DNA of 64,000 nucleotides from assembly GCA_947652605.1 (NCBI GenBank), contig CANTFG010000231.1, positions 124,001 to 188,000 of the forward strand, in the 5' to 3' direction. Of the stretch, positions 47,301-59,243 are shown one piece after another; within the stretch, counting starts at the first letter, position 1, and each line of letters starts with the position of its first letter. Origin of the DNA: Elmis aenea (taxonomy: Eukaryota; Arthropoda; Insecta; Coleoptera; Elmidae). A program made the translations under genes and the position numbers. The notes below the pieces were generated by a model. It was given only the letters and a program-made list of their open reading frames with translations. It had not been told where the DNA came from and ran no database searches.

Positions 47301-50300
47301 GCTCGTAACTAACGTGTATAAGAAGTTTGAAGCCATTTGCTGTAGTTTTAAGAAAATCGATTTTTTTGTCGAAAAAAGTGCAAAGACTATAATAGCCTTT
47401 GTACTTTTCCCATTTTTCGCGAAAAATTAAAAATCGTATTTAGGGGCTAATAATCCTTAATTCGCTCATAACTAATGTGTATAAGAAGTTTGAAGCCATT
47501 TGCTGTAGTTTTAAGAAAATCGATTTTTTTGTCGAAAAAAGTGCAAAGACTATATATAGCCTTTGTACTTTTCCCATTTTTCACGAAAAATTAAAAATCG
47601 TATTTAGGGGCTAATAATCCTTAATTCGCTCACAACTAATGTGTATAAGAAGTTTGAAGCCATTTGCTGTAGTTTTAAGAAAATCGATTTTTTTGTCGAA
47701 AAAAGTGCAAAGACTATAGCCTTTGTACTTTTCCCATTTTTCGCGAAAAATTAAAAATCGTATTTAGGGGCTAATAATCCTTAACTTGCTCGTAACTAAC
47801 GTGTTTAAGAAGTTTGAAGCCATTTGCTATAGTTTTAAGAAAATCGATTTTTTTGTCGAAAAAAGTGCAAAGACTATAGCCTTTGTACTTTTCCCATTTT
47901 TCACGAAAAATTAAAAATCGTATTTAGGGGCTAATAATCCTTAATTCGCTCACAACTAATGTGTATAAGAAGTTTGAAGCCATTTGCTGTAGTTTTAAGA
48001 AAATCGATTTTTTTGTCGAAAAAAGTGCAAAGACTGACTATAGACTTTGTACTTTTCCCATTTTTCGCGAAAAATTAAAAATCGTATTTAGGGGCTAATA
48101 ATCCTTAACTTGCTCGTAACTAACGTGTTTAAGAAGTTTGAAGCCATTTGCTATAGTTTTAAAAAAATCGATTTTTTTGTCGAAAAAAGTGCAAAGACTA
48201 TAGCCTTTGCACTTTTCCCATTTTTCACGAAAAATTAAAAATCGTATTTAGGGGCTAATAATCCTTAATTCGCTCATAACTAACGTGTATAAGAAGTTTG
48301 AAGCCATTTGCTGTAGTTTTAAGAAAATCGATTTTTTTGTCGAAAAAAGTGCAGACTATAGCCTTTGTACTTTTCCCATTTTTCGCGAAAAATTAAAAAT
48401 CGTATTTAGGGGCTAATAATCCTTAATTCGCTCATAACTAATGTGTATAAGAAGTTTGAAGCCATTTGCTGTAGTTTTAAGAAAATCGATTTTTTTGTCG
48501 AAAAAAGTGCAAAGACTATATATAGCCTTTGTACTTTTCCCATTTTTCGCGAAAAATTAAAAATCGTATTTAGGGGCTAATAATCCTTAACTTGCTCGTA
48601 ACTAACGTGTTTAAGAAGTTTGAAGCCATTTGCTATAGTTTTAAGAAAATCGATTTTTTTGTCGAAAAAAGTGCAAAGACTATAGCCTTTGTACTTTTCC
48701 CATTTTTCACGAAAAATTAAAAATCGTATTTAGGGGCTAATAATCCTTAATTCGCTCATAACTAATGTGTATAAGAAGTTTGAAGCCATTTGCTGTAGTT
48801 TTAAGAAAATCGATTTTTTTGTCGAAAAAAGTGCAAAGACTATATATAGCCTTTGTACTTTTCCCATTTTTCACGAAAAATTAAAAATCGTATTTAGGGG
48901 CTAATAATCCTTAATTCGCTCATAACTAATGTGTATAAGAAGTTTGAAGCCATTTGCTGTAGTTTTAAGAAAATCGATTTTTTTGTCGAAAAAAGTGCAA
49001 AGACTATAGCCTTTGTACTTTTCCCATTTTTCACGAAAAATTAAAAATCGTATTTAGGGGCTAATAATCCTTAACTTGCTCGTAACTAACGTGTATAAGA
49101 AGTTTGAAGCCATTTGCTGTAGTTTTAAGAAAATCGATTTTTTTGTCGAAAAAAGTGCAAAGACTATAGACTTTGTACTTTTCCCATTTTTCGCGAAAAA
49201 TTAAAAATCGTATTTAGGGGCTAATAATCCTTAACTTGCTCGTAACTAACGTGTTTAAGAAGTTTGAAGCCATTTGCTATAGTTTTAAAAAAATCGATTT
49301 TTTTGTCGAAAAAAGTGCAAAGACTATAGCCTTTGTACTTTTCCCATTTTTCACGAAAAATTAAAAATCGTATTTAGGGGCTAATAATCCTTAATTCGCT
49401 CATAACTAACGTGTATAAGAAGTTTGAAGCCATTTGCTGTAGTTTTAAGAAAATCGATTTTTTTGTCGAAAAAAGTGCAGACTATAGCCTTTGTACTTTT
49501 CCCATTTTTCGCGAAAAATTAAAAATCGTATTTAGGGGCTAATAATCCTTAATTCGCTCATAACTAATGTGTATAAGAAGTTTGAAGCCATTTGCTGTAG
49601 TTTTAAGAAAATCGATTTTTTTGTCGAAAAAAGTGCAAAGACTATATATAGCCTTTGTACTTTTCCCATTTTTCGCGAAAAATTAAAAATCGTATTTAGG
49701 GGCTAATAATCCTTAACTTGCTCGTAACTAACGTGTTTAAGAAGTTTGAAGCCATTTGCTATAGTTTTAAGAAAATCGATTTTTTTGTCGAAAAAAGTGC
49801 AGACTATAGCCTTTGTACTTTTCCCATTTTTCACGAAAAATTAAAAATCGTATTTAGGGGCTAATAATCCTTAATTCGCTCATAACTAATGTGTATAAGA
49901 AGTTTGAAGCCATTTGCTGTAGTTTTAAGAAAATCGATTTTTTTGTCGAAAAAAGTGCAAAGACTATAGCCTTTGTACTTTTCCCATTTTTCACGAAAAA
50001 TTAAAAATCGTATTTAGGGGCTAATAATCCTTAATTCGCTCATAACTAATGTGTATAAGAAGTTTGAAGCCATTTGCTGTAGTTTTAAGAAAATCGATTT
50101 TTTTGTCGAAAAAAGTGCAAAGACTATAGCCTTTGTACTTTTCCCATTTTTCACGAAAAATTAAAAATCGTATTTAGGGGCTAATAATCCTTAACTTGCT
50201 CGTAACTAACGTGTATAAGAAGTTTGAAGCCATTTGCTGTAGTTTTAAGAAAATCGATTTTTTTGTCGAAAAAAGTGCAAAGACAGCCTTTGTACTTTTC

Positions 50301-53139
50301 CCATTTTTCGCGAAAAATTAAAAATCGTATTTAGGGGCTAATAATCCTTAACTTGCTCGTAACTAACGTGTATAAGAAGTTTGAAGCCATTTGCTGTAGT
50401 TTTAAGAAAATCGATTTTTTTGTCGAAAAAAGTGCAAAGACTATAATAGCCTTTGTACTTTTCCCATTTTTCGCGAAAAATTAAAAATCGTATTTAGGGG
50501 CTAATAATCCTTAATTCGCTCATAACTAATGTGTATAAGAAGTTTGAAGCCATTTGCTGTAGTTTTAAGAAAATCGATTTTTTTGTCGAAAAAAGTGCAG
50601 ACTATAGCCTTTGTACTTTTCCCATTTTTCGCGAAAAATTAAAAATCGTATTTAGGGGCTAATAATCCTTAATTCGCTCATAACTAATGTGTATAAGAAG
50701 TTTGAAGCCATTTGCTGTAGTTTTAAGAAAATCGATTTTTTTGTCGAAAAAAGTGCAAAGACTATATATAGCCTTTGTACTTTTCCCATTTTTCGCGAAA
50801 AATTAAAAATCGTATTTAGGGGCTAATAATCCTTAACTTGCTCGTAACTAACGTGTTTAAGAAGTTTGAAGCCATTTGCTATAGTTTTAAAAAAATCGAT
50901 TTTTTTGTCGAAAAAAGTGCAAAGACTATAGCCTTTGTACTTTTCCCATTTTTCACGAAAAATTAAAAATCGTATTTAGGGGCTAATAATCCTTAATTCG
51001 CTCACAACTAATGTGTATAAGAAGTTTGAAGCCATTTGCTGTAGTTTTAAGAAAATCGATTTTTTTGTCGAAAAAAGTGCAAAGACTATAGACTTTGTAC
51101 TTTTCCCATTTTTCGCGAAAAATTAAAAATCGTATTTAGGGGCTAATAATCCTTAACTTGCTCGTAACTAACGTGTTTAAGAAGTTTGAAGCCATTTGCT
51201 ATAGTTTTAAAAAAATCGATTTTTTTGTCGAAAAAAGTGCAAAGACTATAGCCTTTGTACTTTTCCCATTTTTCACGAAAAATTAAAAATCGTATTTAGG
51301 GGCTAATAATCCTTAATTCGCTCATAACTAACGTGTATAAGAAGTTTGAAGCCATTTGCTGTAGTTTTAAGAAAATCGATTTTTTTGTCGAAAAAAGTGC
51401 AGACTATAGCCTTTGTACTTTTCCCATTTTTCGCGAAAAATTAAAAATCGTATTTAGGGGCTAATAATCCTTAATTCGCTCATAACTAATGTGTATAAGA
51501 AGTTTGAAGCCATTTGCTGTAGTTTTAAGAAAATCGATTTTTTTGTCGAAAAAAGTGCAAAGACTATATATAGCCTTTGTACTTTTCCCATTTTTCGCGA
51601 AAAATTAAAAATCGTATTTAGGGGCTAATAATCCTTAACTTGCTCGTAACTAACGTGTTTAAGAAGTTTGAAGCCATTTGCTATAGTTTTAAGAAAATCG
51701 ATTTTTTTGTCGAAAAAAGTGCAAAGACTATAGCCTTTGTACTTTTCCCATTTTTCACGAAAAATTAAAAATCGTATTTAGGGGCTAATAATCCTTAATT
51801 CGCTCATAACTAATGTGTATAAGAAGTTTGAAGCCATTTGCTGTAGTTTTAAGAAAATCGATTTTTTTGTCGAAAAAAGTGCAAAGACTATAGCCTTTGT
51901 ACTTTTCCCATTTTTCACGAAAAATTAAAAATCGTATTTAGGGGCTAATAATCCTTAATTCGCTCATAACTAATGTGTATAAGAAGTTTGAAGCCATTTG
52001 CTGTAGTTTTAAGAAAATCGATTTTTTTGTCGAAAAAAGTGCAAAGACTATAGCCTTTGTACTTTTCCCATTTTTCACGAAAAATTAAAAATCGTATTTA
52101 GGGGCTAATAATCCTTAACTTGCTCGTAACTAACGTGTATAAGAAGTTTGAAGCCATTTGCTGTAGTTTTAAGAAAATCGATTTTTTTGTCGAAAAAAGT
52201 GCAAAGACTATAGCCTTTGTACTTTTCCCATTTTTCGCGAAAAATTAAAAATCGTATTTAGGGGCTAATAATCCTTAACTTGCTCGTAACTAACGTGTAT
52301 AAGAAGTTTGAAGCCATTTGCTGTAGTTTTAAGAAAATCGATTTTTTTGTCGAAAAAAGTGCAAAGACTATATATAGCCTTTGTACTTTTCCCATTTTCC
52401 GCGAAAAATTAAAAATCGTATTTAGGGGCTAATAATCCTTAATTCGCTCATAACTAACGTGTATAAGAAGTTTTAAGCCATTTGCTGTAGTTTTAAGAAA
52501 ATCGATTTTTTTGTCGAAAAAAGTGCAAAGACTATAATAGCCTTTGTACTTTTCCCAATTTTCACGAAAAATTAAAAATCGTATTTTGGGGCTAATAATC
52601 CTTAATTCGCTCATAACTAATGTGTATAAGAAGTTTGAAGCCATTTGCTGTAGTTTTAAGAAAATCGATTTTTTTGTCGAAAAAAGTGCAAAGACTATAT
52701 AGCCTTTGTACTTTTCCCATTTTTCACGAAAAATTAAAAATCGTATTTAGGGGCTAATAATCCTTAACTTGCTCGTAACTAACGTGTTTAAAAAGTTTGA
52801 AGCGATTTGCTATAGTTTTAAGAAAATCGATTTTTTTGTCGAAAAAAGTGCAAAGTATATATAGCCTTTGTACTTTTCCCATTTTTCACGAAAAATTAAA
52901 AATCGTATTTTGGGGCTAATAATCCTTAATTCGCTCGTAACTAACGTGTATAAGAAGTTTGAAGCCATTTGCTGTAGTTTTAAGAAAATCGATTTTTTTG
53001 TCGAAAAAAGTGCAAAGACTATATAGCCCTTGTACTTTTCCCATTTTTCGCGAAAAATTAAAAATCGTATTTAGGGGCTAATAATCCTTAATTCGCTCAT
53101 AACTAACGTGTATAAAAAGTTTGAAGCCATTTGCTGTAG
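41395..53139 (+). repeat. 160-bp satellite, array 3
   Basis: About 73 monomers. The first monomers match array 2 closely (offset 25,708 bp), except that array 3 lacks one four-monomer block present twice in array 2. The last monomers (about 49,800-53,139) match array 2 at an offset near 22,020 bp, including private changes such as CCCATTTTCCGCG (52391), AGTTTTAAGCC (52471) and CCCAATTTTCACG (about 52555). The middle differs in the number and order of higher-order blocks: AAAAATGTGC monomers lie near 43361, 43520, 44168 and 44650. Private loop variants include GACTGACTATAGAC near 48033 and AAAGACAGCC near 47230 and 50283 (array 2: 28425). No gene is seen. Confidence 0.97.
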
Positions 53140-56100
53140 AAGGAGATGAAGAAGAAGGTCGAGATGAAGGAGGAGATGAAGGAGAAGAAGAAGGAAAAGA
53201 CGAAGGAGGAGATGAAGGAGATGAAGGAGGAGATGAAGGAGGAGATGAAGGAGGAGATGAAGGAGGAGATGAAGGAGTAGATGAAGAAGGAGATGAAGGA
53301 GAAGATGAAGGAGGAGATGAAGGAGGACATGAAGGAGGAGATGAAGGAGGAGATGAAGAAGGAGATGAAGGAGGAGATGAAGGAGGAGATGAAGGAGGAG
53401 ATGAAGGAGGAGATGAAAAAGGAGATGAAGGAGGAGATGAAGGAGGAGATGAAGCAGGAGATAAAGCAGGAGATGAAGCAGGAGATAAAGCAGGAGAAGA
53501 AGCAGGAGATGAAGGAGGAGATGAACGAAGAGATAAAGGAGGAGATGAAAGAGGAGATGAAGGAGGAGATGAAGGAGGAGATGAAGGAGGAGATGAAGGA
53601 GGAGATGAAGGAGGAGATGAAGGAGGATATGAAGGAGGAAATAAAGGAGGAGATGAAGGAGGAGATGAAGGAGGAGATGAAGCAGGAGATAAAGCAGGAA
53701 ATGAAGCAGGAGATAAAGCAGGAGAAGAAGCAGGAAATGAAGGAGGAGATGAACGAAGAGATAAAGGAGGAGATGAAGGAGAAGATGAAGGAGGAGATGA
53801 AGGAGGAGATGAAGGAGGAGATGAAGGAGGAGATGAAGGAGATGATCAAGGAGGAGATGAAGAAAGAGATGAAGAAGGAGATGAAGGAGGAGATCAAGGA
53901 GGAGATGGAGGAGATGGAGGAGATGAAGGAGGAGATAAAGGAGGAGATGAAGGAGGAGAAGAAGGAGGAGATGAAGGAGATGAAGGAGGAGATGAAGGAG
54001 GAGATGGAGGAGATGAAGGAGATGAAGGAGGAGATGAAGGAGGAGATGAAGGAGGAGATGAAGGAGGAGATGAAGGAGGAGATGAAGGAAGAGATAAAGG
54101 AGGAGATGAAGGAGGAGATGAAGGAGGAGATGAAGGAGGAGATGAAGGAGGAGATGAAGGAGGAGATGAAGCTGGAGATAAAGCAGGAGATGAAGCAGGA
54201 GATAAAGCAGGAGAAGAAGCAGGAGATGAAGGAGGAGATGAAGGAGGAGATGAAGGAGGAGATGAAGGAAGAGATGAAGGAGGAGATGAAGGAGGAGATG
54301 AAGGAGGAGATTAAGGAGGAGATGAAGGAGGAGATTAAGGAGGAGATGAAGGAGGAGATGAAGGAGGAGATGAAGGAGGAGATGAAGGAGGAGATGAAGG
54401 AGGAGATGAAGGAGGAGATGAAGGAGGAGATGAAGGAGGAGATGAAGGAGGAGATGAAGGAGGAGATGAAGGAGGAGATGAAGGAGGAGATGAAGGAGGA
54501 GATGAAGGAGGAGATGAAGGAGGAGATGAATTAGGAGATGGAGATGAAGGAGGAGATGATAGAGGAGATGACGGAGGAGATGAAGGAGAAGATGAAGGAG
54601 GAGATGAAGGAGGAGATGAAGGAGGAGATGAAGGAGGAGATGAAGGAGGAGATGAAGGAGGAGATGAAGGAGGAGATGAAAGAGGAGATGATGGAGGAGA
54701 TGGAGATGAAGGAGGAGATGATGGAGGAGATGACGGAGGAGATGAAGGAGAAGATGAAGGAGGAGATGAAGGAGGAGAAGAAGGAGGAGATGAAGAAGGA
54801 GATGAAGGAGGAGATGAAGGAGGAGATGAAGGAGGAGATGAAGGAGGAGATGAAGGAGGAGATGAAGGAGGAGATGAAGGAGATGAAGTAGGAGATGAAG
54901 GAGGAGATGAAGGAGGAGATCAAGGAGGAGATGAAGGAGGAGATGAAGGAGGAGATGAAGGAGGAGATGAAGGAGGAGATGAAGGAGGAGATGAAGTAGG
55001 AGATGAAGGAGGAGATGAAGGAGGAGATGAAGTAGGAGATGAAGGAGGAGGTGAAGGAGGAGATGAAGGAGGAGATGTAGGAGGAGATGAAGCAGGAGAT
55101 GAAGGAGGAGATGAAGGAGGAGATGAAGAAGGAGATGAAGGAGGAGATGAAGGAGGAGATGAAGGAGGAGATGAAGGAGGAGATGAAGGAGGAGATGAAG
55201 GAGTAGATGAAGGAGGAGATGAAGGAAGAGATGAAGGAGGAGATGAAGGAGGAGTTGGAGATGAAGGAGGAGATGAAGGAGGAGATGAAGGAGGAGATGA
55301 AGGAGGAGATGAAGGAGGAGATGAAGGAGGAGATGAAGGAGGAGATGAAGGAGGAGATGAAGGAGGAGATGAAGGAGGAGATGAAGGAGGAGATGAAGTA
55401 GGAGATGAAGGAGGAGATGAAGGAGGAGATGAAGGAGGAGATGAAGGAGGGGATAAAGGAGGAGATGAAGGAGGGAATGAAGGAGGAGATGAAGGAGGGG
55501 ATGAAGGAGGGGATAAAGAAGGAGATAAAGGAGGAGATGAAGGAGGGGATGAAGGAGGAGATGAAGGAAGAGATAAAGGACGGGATGAAGGAGGAGATGA
55601 GGGAGGGGATGAAGGAGGGGATAAAGGAGGGGATAAAGGAGGGGATAAAGGAGGGGATGAAGGAGGAGATGAAGGAGGGGATGAAGGAGGGGATAAAGGA
55701 GGAGATGAAGGAGGGAATGAAGGAGGAGATGAAGGAGGAGATGAAGGAGGGGATGAAGGAGGAATTGAAGGAGGGGATGAAGGAGGGGATGAAGGAGGAG
55801 ATAAAGAAGGAGATGAAGGAGGAGATAAAGGAGGGGATGAAGGAGGGGATGAAGGAGGCGATGAAGGAGGGGATGAAGGAGGAGATAAAGGAGGAGATGA
55901 AGGAGGAGATAAAGGAGGAGATGAAGGAGGGGATGAAGGAGGAGATGAAGGAGGGGATGAATGAGGAGATAAAGGAGGAGATGAAGGAGGGGATGAAGGA
56001 GGAGATGAAGGAGGAGATGAAGGAGGGGATGAAGGAGGGGATGAAGGAGGAGATGAAGGAGGGGATGAAGGAGGAGATGAAGGAGGGGATGAAGGAGGGG

Positions 56101-59100
56101 ATGAAGGAGGAGATGAAGGAGGGGATAAAGGAGGGGATGAAGGAGGGGATGAAGGAGGGGATGAAGGAGGAGATGAAGGAGGGGATGAAGGAGGAGATGA
56201 AGGAGGGGATGAAGGAGGAGATGAAGGAGGGGATAAAGGAGGGGATAAAGGAGGAGATAAAGGAGGAGATGAAGGAGGGGATGAAGGAGAAGATGAAGGA
56301 GGAGATGAAGGAGGGGATAAAGGAGGAGATAAAGGAGGAGATGAAGGAGGGGATGAAGGAGGAGATGAAGGAGAAGATGAAGGAGGGGATGAAGGAGGAG
56401 ATGAAGGAGGGGATGAAGGAGGAGATGAAGGAGGGGATAAAGGAGGGGATAAAGGAGAAGATGAAGGAGGGGATGAAGGAGGAGATGAAGGAGGGGATAA
56501 AGGAGGGGATAAAGGAGGAGATAAAGGAGGAGATGAAGGAGGGGATGAAGGAGAAGATGAAGGAGGAGATGAAGGAGGGGATAAAGGAGGAGATAAAGGA
56601 GGAGATGAAGGAGGGGATGAAGGAGGAGATGAAGGAGGGGATAAAGGAGGGGATGAAGGAGGGGATGAAGGAGGGGATGAAGGAGGAGATGAAGGAGGGG
56701 ATGAAGGAGGAGATGAAGGAGGGGATGAAGGAGGAGATAAAGGAGGAGATAAAGGAGGAGATGAAGGAGGGGATGAAGGAGGAGATGAAGGAGGGGATGA
56801 AGGAGGGGATAAAGAAGGGGATGAAGAAGGGGATGAAGGAGGGGATAAAGGAGGGGATGAAGGAGGAGATGAAGGAGATGAAGTAGGAGATGAAGGAGGA
56901 GATGAAGGAGGAGATCAAGGAGGGGATAAAGGAGGAGATAAAGGAGGAGATGAAGGAGGGGATGAAGGAGGAGATGAAGGAGGGGATAAAGGAGGGGATG
57001 AAGGAGGGGATGAAGGAGGGGATGAAGGAGGAGATGAAGGAGGGGATGAAGGAGGAGATGAAGGAGGGGATGAAGGAGGAGATAAAGGAGGAGATAAAGG
57101 AGGAGATGAAGGAGGGGATGAAGGAGGAGATGAAGGAGGGGATGAAGGAGGGGATAAAGAAGGGGATGAAGGAGGGGATGAAGGAGGGGATAAAGGAGGG
57201 GATGAAGGAGATGATGAAGGAGGGGATCAAGGAGGGGATGAAGGAGGAGATGAAGGAGGGGATGAAGGAGGGGATGAAGGAGGGAATGAAGGAGGGGATG
57301 AAGGAGGAGATAAAGGAGGAGATGGAGGAGATAAAGGAGGAGATGAAGGTGGGGATGAAGGAGGGGATGAAGGAGGGAATGAAGGAGGGGATGAAGGAGG
57401 AGATAAAGGAGGAGATGAAGGAGGAGATAAAGGAGGAGATGAAGGAGGGGATGAAGGAGGAGAGGAAGGAGGGGATGAAGGAGGAGATGAAGGAGGGGAT
57501 GAAGGAGGGGATAAAGGAGGAGATAAAGGAGGAGATGAAGGAGGAGATAAAGGAGGGGATGAAGGAGGAGATAAAGGAGGAGATGAAGGAGGAGATAAAG
57601 GAGGAGATGAAGGAGGGGATAAAGGAGGAGATGAAGGAGGGGATAAAGGAGGAGATGAAGGAGGGGATGAAGGAGGAGAGGAAGGAGGGGATGAAGGAGG
57701 AGATGAAGGAGGGGATGAAGGAGGGGATAAAGGAGGAGATAAAGGAGGAGATGAAGGAGGAGATAAAGGAGGGGATGAAGGAGGAGATAAAGGAGGAGAT
57801 GAAGGAGGAGATAAAGGAGGAGATGAAGGAGGGGATAAAGGAGGAGATGAAGGAGGGGATAAAGGAGGGGATGAAGGAGGAGATGAAGGAGGAGATGAAG
57901 GAGGAGATGAAGGAGGAGATGAAGGAGGAGATGAAGGAGGAGATGAAGGAGGAGATGAAGTAGGAGATGAAGGAGGAGATGAAGGAGGAGATGAATTAGG
58001 AGATGGAGATGAAGGAGGAGATGATGGAGGAGATGACGGAGGAGATGAAGGAGAAGATGAAGGACGAGATGAAGGAGGAGATGAAGGAGGAGATGAAGGA
58101 GGAGATGAAAGAGGAGATGATGGAGGAGATGGAGATGAAGGAGGAGATGATGGAGGAGATGACGGAGGAGATGAAGGAGAAGATGAAGGAGGAGATGAAG
58201 GAGGAGAAGAAGGAGGAGATGAAGAAGGAGATGAATGAGGAGATGAAGGAGGAGATGAAGGAGGAGATGAAGGAGGAGATGAAGGAGGAGATGAAGGAGG
58301 AGATGAAGGAGGAGATGAAGTAGGAGATGAAGGAGGAGATGAAGGAGGAGATCAAGGAGGAGATGAAGGAGGAGATGAAGGAGGAGATGAAGGAGGAGAT
58401 GAAGGAGGAGATGAAGGAGGAGATGAAGTAGGAGATGAAGGAGGAGATGAAGGAGGAGATGAAGTAGGAGATGAAGGAGGAGGTGAAGGAGGAGATGAAG
58501 GAGAAGATGAAGGAGGAGATGAAGCAGGAGATGAAGGAGGAGATGAAGGAGGAGATGAAGAAGGAGATGAAGGAGGAGATGAAGGAGGAGATGAAGGAGG
58601 AGATGAAGGAGGAGATGAAGGAGGAGATGAAGGAGGAGATGAAGGAGTAGATGAAGGAGGAGATGAAGGAAGAGATGAAGGAGGAGATGAAGGAGGAGAT
58701 GGAGATGAAGGAGGAGATGAAGGAGGAGATGAAGGAGGAGATGAAGGAGGAGATGAAGGAGGAGATGAAGGAGGAGATGAAGGAGGAGATGAAGGAGGAG
58801 ATGAAGTAGGAGATGAAGGAGGAGATGAAGGAGGAGATGAAGGAGGAGATGAAGTAGGAGATGAAGGAGGAGGTGAAGATGGAGATGAAGGAGGAGATGA
58901 AGGAGGAGATGAAGGAGGAGACGAAGGAGGAGATGAAGGAGGAGACGAAGGAGGAGATGAAGGAGGAGATGAAGGAGGAGATCAAGCAGGAGATGAAGGA
59001 GGAGATGAAGGAGGAGATGAAGAAGGAGATGAAGGAGGAGATGAAGGAGGAGATGAAGGAGGAGATGAAGAAGGAGATGAAGGAGGAGATGAAGGAGGAG

Positions 59101-59243
59101 ATGAAGTAGATGAAGGAGGATATGAAGGAGCAGATGAATGAGCAGATGAAGGAGCAGATGAAGGAGCAGATGAAGGAGCAGATGAAGGAGGAGATGAAGG
59201 AGGAGATGAAGGAGGAGATGATGGAGGAGATGAAGGAGATGAA
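53140..59243 (+). repeat. Purine-rich minisatellite, copy 3 (6.1 kb)
   Basis: The longest of the three arrays, 960 bp (80 x 12) longer than copy 2. The start and end blocks are the same. Extra length lies in the G-rich block and in an additional stretch near 57900-58850 that repeats the GATGACGGAGG, GAAGAAGGAGG and GGAGTAGATGAAGG markers. Single-base private changes such as GGAGTTGGAGATG (about 55255) and GGAGATGTAGGAGG (about 55075) distinguish it from copy 2. All indels appear to be multiples of 3. Confidence 0.96.
55445..57880 (+). repeat. G-rich inner block of the purine array, copy 3
   Basis: Same GGAGGGGAT-containing 24-bp dimers as 33401-35400, expanded further. Added segments contain GATGAAGGAGAAGATGAAGG followed by GGGGATAAAGG runs near 56280-56620. 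A second run of GGGGATAAAGGAGGAG lies near 57700-57870. Confidence 0.85.

Larger units (their letters stand above)
31119..53139 (+). repeat. Complete macro-repeat unit 2 (22,021 bp)
   Basis: Second full composite unit, same compartment order as unit 1. The cassette (31119-41394) is 10,276 bp and the satellite (41395-53139) 11,745 bp. Total length is within about 230 bp of unit 1 although both parts differ by more than 3 kb, so the similar total may be coincidence. Its cassette is closer to that of unit 3 than to unit 1. Confidence 0.93.
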
